Shown: positions 7,953 to 13,313 of the stretch, piece by piece | Position numbering within the stretch: the stretch's first letter is position 1 | Layout of the letters: each line of letters starts with the position of its first letter | Assembly (NCBI GenBank): GCA_023433855.1 | Contig: JAEYTV010000617.1 | Location: 1-13,313 of the forward strand | Reading direction: 5' to 3' | DNA length: 13,313 nucleotides | Source of the DNA: Pseudomonadota bacterium | Lineage (GTDB): Bacteria; Pseudomonadota; Alphaproteobacteria; Rhizobiales; Rhizobiaceae | Program-made: the position numbers and the translations under genes | The notes under the pieces: model-generated | The model's input: the letters and a program-made list of their open reading frames with translations, nothing else | What the model was told of the DNA's origin: nothing | The model's database searches: none

Positions 7953-9205
7953 TCGGTCAGCCGTTCGATGTCTGCTCCACATTGCTTCAGCTTGCGATCG
8001 AGTTGTTCGTAACCGCGGTCGAGATGATAGACGCGATTGACGATCGTCTCGCCGCTGCACACAAGCCCCGCCAGGACGAGCGAGACGGAGGCCCGCAGAT
8101 CGGTCGCCATGACCTGCGCGCCTTTGAGGGGCGTTCCGCCCCGTACCAGCGCAGTGGTCCCTTGCAGCGAGATATGCGCGCCAAGCCTCGTCAACTCCGG
8201 CACGTGCATAAACCGGCTTTCGAACACGGTCTCCCGGATCAGAGAGGCGCCTTCTGCGCAGGCTGTCAGGGCCATGAACTGCGCCTGCAAATCGGTTGGA
8301 AAGCCGGGGTACGGTTCGGTGGTGATTTCGGTGGCGCTCAGTGGCCCGTCACGCGCTACAACCAAACCGCGGTCGCTCGGCCAGACGCTGACCCCCATAG
8401 CTTCAAGGACCTGCACGACAGCGGCCATGTTCTCCAGGCGCGCATTCGTTAGTTCGAGCATGCCACCGGTGATCGCAGCAGCGACCGCATAGGTGCCGGC
8501 CTCGATACGATCCGAGATGCCATGATGCCTTGCGGGACGCCAGGTCGTGTTTCCCTGGACAAGGATGCGGTGGGTTCCCGCACCTTCGATCTTGGCGCCC
8601 ATGGCATTCAGGCATGCCGCGAGATCGGCCACCTCCGGCTCCCGCGCGGCGTTCAGGATCTCGGTTTCGCCATTGGCGGCGGTTGCTGCCATCATGGCAG
8701 TCTCGCTGGCACCGACAGAAGGTGACGGGAGGACAATGCGCACCCCGCGCAGGCCATGCGCTGCCGAGGCAACGATCTGTCCCCTCTCAACCTCGATTTC
8801 GGCACCCAGGGCCGCAAGTGCCTTGATGTGCATGTCGACCGGCCTTGCGCCGATCGCGCAGCCCCCCGGCAGCGACACGCGGGCATGTCCGAATCTTGCA
8901 AGCAGCGGCGCCAGAACAAGCACCGTTGCGCGCATCTTCCGCACGGTGTCATAGGAGGTTTCCGTCGACTGTATGGACCGGGCGTCGATAATCGTGGAAT
9001 GGGCCGACCGGGTGATCTCGGCTCCGTGCAGGTGCACGACCCCAAGCATGTTCTCGACGTCGGTGACCTGAGGCAGGTTGGTCAGCTCAACCGGGTAGGG
9101 ACTCAACATCGATGCTGCTATCTGGGGCAAGGCAGCGTTCTTGGCCCCGGCGATCGTCACCGCTCCCTGAAGGCGATGTCCGCCCGTGATACGCAATCTG
9201 TCCAT
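7949..9205 (-). CDS. murA: UDP-N-acetylglucosamine 1-carboxyvinyltransferase (MurA-type, probable paralog)
   Basis: A 418-residue enzyme transferring enolpyruvate from PEP to UDP-GlcNAc, the committed step of peptidoglycan synthesis. It nearly matches the E. coli length (419). Key residues are in place: Lys22 (GAKNAALP), Cys116 in LPGGCAIGARPVDMHI (the fosfomycin-reactive cysteine), Arg121, Asp305 in PGFPTDLQAQF and Arg397 in HLDRGYE. Nothing suggests loss of activity. The setting is odd: it heads a two-gene unit with a sugar kinase inside a MurNAc-salvage cluster, beside an RpiR-type regulator. As I recall, rhizobial housekeeping MurA proteins are about 430 residues with an insert near residue 70 that is absent here. 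I therefore infer a second, pathway-linked copy, but it could be the only murA in the genome. Confidence 0.93.
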   Translation of the reverse strand: MDRLRITGGHRLQGAVTIAGAKNAALPQIAASMLSPYPVELTNLPQVTDVENMLGVVHLHGAEITRSAHSTIIDARSIQSTETSYDTVRKMRATVLVLAPLLARFGHARVSLPGGCAIGARPVDMHIKALAALGAEIEVERGQIVASAAHGLRGVRIVLPSPSVGASETAMMAATAANGETEILNAAREPEVADLAACLNAMGAKIEGAGTHRILVQGNTTWRPARHHGISDRIEAGTYAVAAAITGGMLELTNARLENMAAVVQVLEAMGVSVWPSDRGLVVARDGPLSATEITTEPYPGFPTDLQAQFMALTACAEGASLIRETVFESRFMHVPELTRLGAHISLQGTTALVRGGTPLKGAQVMATDLRASVSLVLAGLVCSGETIVNRVYHLDRGYEQLDRKLKQCGADIERLTE

Positions 9206-9250
9206 GACGAGCCTGCCGGGAATCCGAGGGATCGGAAGTCATCCGGGCCG

Positions 9251-9278
9251 AACGTAAACCTCCCACGGCGCCTGTCAA
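9251..9278 (-). promoter_or_regulatory. Candidate promoter for murA-kinase
   Basis: On the minus strand TTGACA (9278-9273) is followed after 16 bp by TACGTT (9256-9251), a fair -10 box. The predicted start leaves a leader of about 40 bases before the murA ATG. The palindrome at 9284-9300 lies 5 bp upstream of the -35 box, the same arrangement as at murQ. Confidence 0.5.
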
Positions 9279-9283
9279 TCTTG

Positions 9284-9300
9284 TGGAATTATTTATTCCT
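9284..9300. promoter_or_regulatory. Palindromic operator between murA and the divergent RpiR-family gene
   Basis: TGGAATTATTTATTCCT contains the inverted repeat GGAAT-tattt-ATTCC and matches the site at 7028-7044 at 14 of 17 positions. It sits in the 194-bp divergent gap, so it could control murA and autoregulate the regulator. Unlike the murQ promoter, no second copy is seen 32 bp away on either side. Confidence 0.7.
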
Positions 9301-9399
9301 ATGCGCGACCCCTGTGGTCTTCGGAGACAATGTTGCGGCAGTGGGCTACTGTTATCTTCCGTAAGTCGCACTGCAGTGTGTGGAGGAGCCCGAAGACGC

Positions 9400-10251
9400 A
9401 TGTCAGTGCTGAAGAAGATCAACGCGCAGCTTGATTCGATGGCGCCCGCTGACCGAACGATCGGACAGTTCATTCTCGACAATCCGGACCAGATGCTGCG
9501 ACTTTCGTCCGCTGCGCTCGCGGCGGAGACTGGCCGAAGCCAGTCGAGCGTGGTGAAGTTCAGCCAGAAGCTCGGTTTTTCCGGTTATCAGGATCTGAAG
9601 CTCGCCGTCAGCGAGGCCAAGGCGAAGGAATGGCACGCGCCTCCGGGACTAATCCACGGGACAATCGAGGTCGGCGACAGCTATCTGACGATCCTGCAGA
9701 AGCTGATCGGCAGCAAGATGCTGTCTATGCAACAGACACTTTCGGTCAACAGCGAGGCCGAGATTGCGCGAGCTCTTGCGGCTTTGGATGGTGCGCGGCG
9801 CGTCCACTTGGCGGGTGTCGGCGCTTCGTCGCTGGTCGCCCGGGACTTCTCCTACAAGCTGGCGAAGCTTGGACGCGTCGTACTGCATGACAGTGACAGC
9901 CATGTGCAGATGGCGAATGCTTCAACGCTGCGCGAGAACGATGTGCTGTTTGCGCTTTCCTATTCCGGCAGCAGCGTGGAGACCCTGCGAATCGCCGAAC
10001 TCGCGCAAAAGGGCGGCGCGACGGTGATCTCGGTCACCGGGGTTGAAGGCGGGCCCCTTCTGCAGGTCGCCGATATTCGCTTGTACACCGTTGCGGATGA
10101 GGAGCGGGTGCGGTCATCGTCGATCACCGCGCGCGATGCCCAACTGATGCTGACGGATCTTCTGTTCATCCTGCTCGTTCAACGCCAACCCGACGCCAAC
10201 GAGTATGTCCACAACAGTGAACTTGCCGTTTCGGTACTGAAAGCAAGGTGA
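9400..10251 (+). CDS. RpiR-family transcriptional regulator (MurR-like)
   Basis: A 283-residue regulator with an N-terminal RpiR-type HTH (about 1-75; SSAALAAETGRSQSSVVKF at 36-54) and a C-terminal SIS sugar-phosphate domain (about 127-262; VHLAGVGASSLVARDF at 135-150, ALSYSGSSVETL at 185-196). I chose the ATG at 9400 because homology begins at MSVLKKINAQLD and GGAGGAG lies 11 bp upstream. The frame is open back to a GTG at 9283, but that extension would run through the operator. E. coli MurR, of this family, responds to MurNAc-6-phosphate. Divergence from murA and the shared palindromes suggest it controls both leftward units. A GlcNAc-6-phosphate or other amino-sugar phosphate effector is also possible. 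Confidence 0.93.
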   Translation: MSVLKKINAQLDSMAPADRTIGQFILDNPDQMLRLSSAALAAETGRSQSSVVKFSQKLGFSGYQDLKLAVSEAKAKEWHAPPGLIHGTIEVGDSYLTILQKLIGSKMLSMQQTLSVNSEAEIARALAALDGARRVHLAGVGASSLVARDFSYKLAKLGRVVLHDSDSHVQMANASTLRENDVLFALSYSGSSVETLRIAELAQKGGATVISVTGVEGGPLLQVADIRLYTVADEERVRSSSITARDAQLMLTDLLFILLVQRQPDANEYVHNSELAVSVLKAR

Positions 10252-10262
10252 GCTTGACGGCA

Positions 10263-10913
10263 TCAGGCGTTTGGCTGGTGCTTCAGCCGCATCACCTTGA
10301 AGAACCCGTTCGGGAATACCGGTGTAATATCGGCGACCGCGAAGTCTCCCCGTGTCTGCGCCCACCCAGCGATCCTCGATATCCGAAAAGTCGAACTCCA
10401 ACCGATCTTGTGGACGAGCGGTGCAACCGCGTTTTCGATTGCCCCCTGCAGGCCCCGTCCATCCCCAAGCTTGCTGGCGATGATGATTTCTCCACCAGGC
10501 CGCAGAACTCTCGCGCATTCGTCCAGGGCGCGTTCGGGATCGGGGATCAGCGTGACCACAAAGGGCAGACAGACCGCATCGAAAGAACTGTCGACGAAAT
10601 CGAGCTGGTGGGCGTTCATGACCCGCAGATCCCGGACATGAGCAAGCCGGTCACGCAGGACCTTCTCCTTGGCTCGGGCGATCATGTGCTCCGACAGGTC
10701 TATGCCGGTGACGGCGCAGGCTCTCGGATAGTGTTCCAGCACCAGGCCGGTACCGACCCCCACCTCCAGAATCTCCGTCCCGGCTTCGGCGGCCAGGCGT
10801 GCGACGGTGCGATGCCCGTCACGCAAGAGGCGACGGTAGACCCGATCATAGATCGGCGCCCAATGCTGGTAGACACGACGCTGGTGCTGAATGGTGTCGC
10901 GTTCGGCTGCCAA
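10263..10913 (-). CDS. SAM-dependent methyltransferase, Rhodobacter-type PmtA-like (phosphatidylethanolamine N-methyltransferase)
   Basis: A 216-residue class I methyltransferase. Motif I is EILEVGVGTGLVLEHY (47-62), the acidic ribose-binding segment is VTGIDLSEHM (68-77), and LDFVDSSFDAVCLP (104-117) and ARVLRPGGEIIIA (134-146) are further core motifs. The opening QHWAPIYDRVY (16-26) and the motif order resemble the Rhodobacter-type phospholipid N-methyltransferase that makes phosphatidylcholine from phosphatidylethanolamine. Another substrate cannot be excluded. The start is a TTG at 10913: an in-frame TAA lies five codons upstream and there is no ATG before the homology begins. It converges on the regulator gene with only 11 bp between stops. 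Confidence 0.8.
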   Translation of the reverse strand: MAAERDTIQHQRRVYQHWAPIYDRVYRRLLRDGHRTVARLAAEAGTEILEVGVGTGLVLEHYPRACAVTGIDLSEHMIARAKEKVLRDRLAHVRDLRVMNAHQLDFVDSSFDAVCLPFVVTLIPDPERALDECARVLRPGGEIIIASKLGDGRGLQGAIENAVAPLVHKIGWSSTFRISRIAGWAQTRGDFAVADITPVFPNGFFKVMRLKHQPNA

Positions 10914-11006
10914 TCCCGCCCCCGTTTAAAGATCCTGTCCGTAAGACAACAGCCGTTTTCCCGGATGGTTCCGCTGGCCCGGGCACACTACGGCGCCGGA
11001 CGGGCC

Positions 11007-11624
11007 TCAACCGCGCAACGCTGAAATGAACTCCCTTGCCTTGGCGGCGACAAGTCCGACATCTGCACCCGGCTTATAAAGCGCAGAGCCGATTCCGAAT
11101 CCTGACGCTCCGGCAGCCGTGTAATCGGCCATGTTCTGGGGAGTGACGCCACCCACCGCGAGCACGGGTATGTCTTTCGGCAAGACGGCCTTCCATGCCT
11201 TGATCACGAGCGGAGGAATGGCTTCGGCAGGGAATGCCTTGATCCCGACGGCGCCAGCCTCGATCGCGGCGAAAGCTTCCGTTGGGGTCGCGACGCCCGG
11301 CAGGCTGATCATTCCGGCAGCCCGAGACGCCCGGATGACGGCGGTATCGGCATTGGGTGAAATGATGACCTTGGCGCCAGTGGAGGCGACGTCTGACACC
11401 TGGGCCTGCGTCAGCACAGTTCCAGCGCCGATCAGGGCCTGGTGACCGAACCGCTTCACGAGCTTCTCGATGCTCTTCAGCGGCTCCGGGGAATTGAGTG
11501 GTACTTCGATGATCCGCCAGCCTGCCTCTACGAGCACTTCGCCGACGGCCTCGGCTTCCTCCGGCCGGATGCCCCTCAGAATGGCGACGAGATTGCACGC
11601 CTTCAAGACCTCTTCAAAACTCAT
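11007..11624 (-). CDS. dgoA: 2-dehydro-3-deoxy-6-phosphogalactonate aldolase
   Basis: A 205-residue class I aldolase, the same length as E. coli DgoA. It splits KDPGal into pyruvate and glyceraldehyde-3-phosphate, the last step of D-galactonate breakdown. Visible motifs are VAILRGIRPEEA (13-24), EVPLNSPEPLKSI with Glu40 (40-52), LIGAGTVL (64-71) and the Schiff-base Lys129 in GIKAFPAEA (127-135), then AVGGVTPQNM. The start at 11624 has AAGGAG 7 bp upstream; the frame is open much further back but only through dgoK in a different frame. It lies 11 bp after dgoK, forming an operon. The EVPLNSP motif and dgoK favour KDPGal over the related KDPG aldolase Eda. Confidence 0.93.
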   Translation of the reverse strand: MSFEEVLKACNLVAILRGIRPEEAEAVGEVLVEAGWRIIEVPLNSPEPLKSIEKLVKRFGHQALIGAGTVLTQAQVSDVASTGAKVIISPNADTAVIRASRAAGMISLPGVATPTEAFAAIEAGAVGIKAFPAEAIPPLVIKAWKAVLPKDIPVLAVGGVTPQNMADYTAAGASGFGIGSALYKPGADVGLVAAKAREFISALRG

Positions 11625-11635
11625 TTCAGAACTCC

Positions 11636-12568
11636 TTACCTGTTCGTCAAATGCTCTGCGATGGCGAGGATACCTTGCTTTGCAGCGTCGCTCGGCCCCG
11701 GTTCCACGACAAGATCGAACAGAGGAGCAATACGGCCATATCTCGTGTTCAAGATATTGTTTCCGACGATGCCGATCGTGTCGCCGCTCCTGAACCAGCC
11801 GCCGCCGCGGGCCTGCCGGAACTCCGACCCGATCAGCAGGCCTGATACGTAGTCCAAAGTATCCTCCGGCTTCATCTGTCCGTCCAGGATGCCCGTACGG
11901 GCACTGAAGGCAGCCGAGAGGAAGGCGTCTGCCGCAACGGCGTCGCTGGCTGCAAAGCGCGCGCCAAGATCGAAGGCATCCCAGCGTGGTTCTTGCCCGG
12001 CTGGGGGCTCCTCGGCTCTCGCAATGAAGGAGTGCTTGGTCAGGAGCGAGAAAATCTCGCCCGTGACATAGGTCTGGAAGCCGACGATTCGGCCGCTCTC
12101 GACCCGAGCCCATTTGCTATGGGTTCCGGGGAGCACCAGTGTCCGGTTCTCATCCAAGCCGTAGCCGACGATCTGGGTTTCCTCGCCACGCATGACGTCG
12201 GGGAACGGTTGAGCCGCGGGGTTGCGCATGCCGGGCAGGAAAGTGATGACGGCGCCGTTTTCGAGCGTCTTCGTGCGGGTGCCCGCCGCGAGCTCCGCAA
12301 CGCCCGCAGGCGTATCCACATAGGGCACTTCCATCCAGCCGTTACGACTGGTGATCATCCCGCTCGCCAGCAGCGGCAACGGGCCGTGGGCCGAAAACCA
12401 GTCGCCGACCGCCTGCATCAGCGTCGCTTCGAACGCCCGATCCTGGACGAACTGAATGCCGCCGACGGATGACTCGCGTGTGTCTATCGTCCCGCCGTCA
12501 TCGGCCACAAGCGTGGCGCGCAGGGAACTGGTGCCCCAGTCGAGAATGATCGAGCTTGGTCTTGGCAT
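11636..12568 (-). CDS. dgoK: 2-dehydro-3-deoxygalactonokinase
   Basis: A 310-residue sugar-acid kinase that phosphorylates 2-dehydro-3-deoxy-D-galactonate, feeding the aldolase encoded next. Motifs in order: IILDWGTSSLRA (7-18, phosphate-binding), ASGMITSRNGWMEVPYV (68-84), MRGEETQIVG (126-135) and the family hallmark LPGTHSKWARV (146-156). A C-terminal GDTIGIVGNNILNTRYG follows. The start at 12568 (MPRPSSIILDWG) has GAGGAG 9 bp upstream; the open frame extends 58 codons further without family similarity. The upstream dehydratase (dgoD), transporter and regulator of the pathway are not in the window. It is divergent from msrA across 204 bp. Confidence 0.93.
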   Translation of the reverse strand: MPRPSSIILDWGTSSLRATLVADDGGTIDTRESSVGGIQFVQDRAFEATLMQAVGDWFSAHGPLPLLASGMITSRNGWMEVPYVDTPAGVAELAAGTRTKTLENGAVITFLPGMRNPAAQPFPDVMRGEETQIVGYGLDENRTLVLPGTHSKWARVESGRIVGFQTYVTGEIFSLLTKHSFIARAEEPPAGQEPRWDAFDLGARFAASDAVAADAFLSAAFSARTGILDGQMKPEDTLDYVSGLLIGSEFRQARGGGWFRSGDTIGIVGNNILNTRYGRIAPLFDLVVEPGPSDAAKQGILAIAEHLTNR

Positions 12569-12744
12569 CAACGAAATCTCCTCAGCGGCAGGGGCCTTCG
12601 ATAGCCTGTAGCGTGTCCATCTGTCGAGAGCCGACACCGATGATCCACCACCGCTCTGGTCGCGAGTCCCTTGACTGACCGATCGACGTGCGCCGCCGAA
12701 GCTCTCCCGGGACATGTTGAATTTCCATGCCAGGCTTGCCATCT

Positions 12745-12759
12745 ATTGGAAATACCAAT
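12745..12759. promoter_or_regulatory. Inverted repeat ATTGGaaataCCAAT between dgoK and msrA
   Basis: The two 5-bp arms are perfect with a 5-base spacer. It ends one base before the msrA ribosome site and lies 177 bp upstream of dgoK. TTGGT/ACCAA-type palindromes are common operators of FCD-type GntR regulators of sugar-acid genes, so a role for dgoKA is possible. No such regulator is in the window, and the proximity to msrA could mean it acts there or not at all. Confidence 0.35.
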
Positions 12760-12772
12760 CAAGGAGGAAGGC

Positions 12773-13297
12773 ATGACGACGACTACCGAACGGGCCGTTC
12801 TGGCAGGCGGTTGTTTCTGGGGCATGCAGGATCTGATCCGTCGTTTTCCCGGCGTGATCTCGACGCGCGTGGGTTACAGCGGAGGTGATGTGCCGAACGC
12901 CACCTATCGCAATCACGGTACCCATGCAGAAGCGATCGAGGTCATCTTCGATCCCGCCCGCGTCAGCTACAGAGATCTCCTGGAGCTCTTTTTTCAGATC
13001 CATGACCCGACTACGAAGAATCGCCAGGGCAATGACGTCGGGTTGAGCTACCGGTCGGCGATCTTCTATGCCGACGACGAGCAGAAGCGCGTGGCGGAAG
13101 AGACCATCGCCGATGTCGACGCGTCCGGACTGTGGCCGGGCAAGGTGGTGACCGAAGTGTCCCCGCTCGGAGACTTCTGGGAGGCGGAGCCCGAGCATCA
13201 GGATTACCTGGAGCGTTATCCAAACGGCTACACCTGCCACTTTCCTCGCCCGAACTGGAAGCTGCCGAAGCGGTCCAACGTCGCTGCCGCCGAATGA
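12773..13297 (+). CDS. msrA: Peptide-methionine (S)-S-oxide reductase MsrA
   Basis: A 174-residue repair enzyme that reduces methionine S-sulfoxide in proteins. The catalytic motif GGCFWG (12-17, nucleophile Cys14) is followed by the typical [15 protein letters not shown] and [14 protein letters not shown] segments. A second cysteine in GYTCHFPRP (Cys155) is the likely recycling residue. The start at 12773 is fixed by AAGGAGG 5 bp upstream; an ATG at 12671 would add 34 residues without family similarity. There is no signal peptide, so it is cytoplasmic. It is transcribed away from dgoK. Its stop leaves only 16 bases before the window end, so a terminator cannot be judged. Confidence 0.96.
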   Translation: MTTTTERAVLAGGCFWGMQDLIRRFPGVISTRVGYSGGDVPNATYRNHGTHAEAIEVIFDPARVSYRDLLELFFQIHDPTTKNRQGNDVGLSYRSAIFYADDEQKRVAEETIADVDASGLWPGKVVTEVSPLGDFWEAEPEHQDYLERYPNGYTCHFPRPNWKLPKRSNVAAAE

Positions 13298-13313
13298 CCC
13301 ACCTGTACAGATA

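Noticed and set aside
7953..8060. Earlier ATG start for the sugar kinase
   Set aside because: It would overlap murA by over 100 bp and add an arginine-rich stretch. The ATGA junction at 7949-7952 is a standard coupled start.
9283..9399. Earlier GTG start for the RpiR-family regulator
   Set aside because: It would translate through the palindromic operator and add 39 residues unlike the family; MSVLKKINAQLD at 9400 is the usual opening.
10914..11006. Possible terminator hairpin between dgoA and the methyltransferase
   Set aside because: A CCCGG/CCGGG repeat exists but has a 14-base loop and no T-run after it, so I do not call a terminator.
11625..12113. N-terminal extension of the aldolase frame through dgoK
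   Set aside because: The extension lies in the wrong frame of dgoK and has no family similarity. The ATG at 11624 has a good ribosome site and gives the normal family length.
12671..12772. Earlier ATG start for MsrA
   Set aside because: The extra residues are not MsrA-like, and AAGGAGG sits 5 bp before the ATG at 12773.

Overview
The window is GC-rich, gene-dense DNA from an alphaproteobacterium, most likely Rhizobiales (Rhizobium/Sinorhizobium/Agrobacterium type). This rests on codon style, the Opp/Dpp transporter layout, an RpiR regulator, a Rhodobacter-type phospholipid methyltransferase and the dgoK-dgoA pair. It holds thirteen protein genes, one cut by the left edge. No RNA genes, mobile elements or CRISPR arrays are visible. 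No gene-free stretch exceeds 300 bases; the longest are about 150-205 bases and carry regulatory sequence.

Region 1 (1-10251) looks like one functional unit for salvage of peptidoglycan sugar or muropeptides. Reading leftward on the minus strand, unit A (6914 to beyond 1) encodes MurQ (MurNAc-6-phosphate etherase), a periplasmic solute-binding protein, two Dpp-type permeases, a fused double ATPase and a serine beta-lactamase-family hydrolase without a signal peptide. Unit B (9205-7068) encodes a second-type MurA and a BadF/BadG-family sugar kinase whose start overlaps the murA stop (ATGA). A divergent plus-strand gene (9400-10251) encodes an RpiR/MurR-like regulator with an HTH and an SIS sugar-phosphate domain.

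The two leftward units are tied together by matching palindromes of the form TGGAATAnnnTATTCCA: one between murA and rpiR, and a phased set upstream of murQ. Both lie next to an identical TTGACAGG box. The inferred route is ABC import of MurNAc-containing compounds, removal of peptide by the hydrolase, phosphorylation by the kinase (needed because no PTS does it) and MurQ cleavage to GlcNAc-6-P plus D-lactate. MurA would act at the committed step of wall synthesis. NagZ, AnmK, NagA, AmgK/MurU and a PTS MurP are not in the window.

Region 2 (10263-13297) is unrelated housekeeping and catabolic content. It has a PmtA-like SAM methyltransferase with a TTG start, dgoA and dgoK (last two steps of D-galactonate breakdown, without the dehydratase) and a divergent msrA. 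A palindrome ATTGGaaataCCAAT lies between dgoK and msrA.
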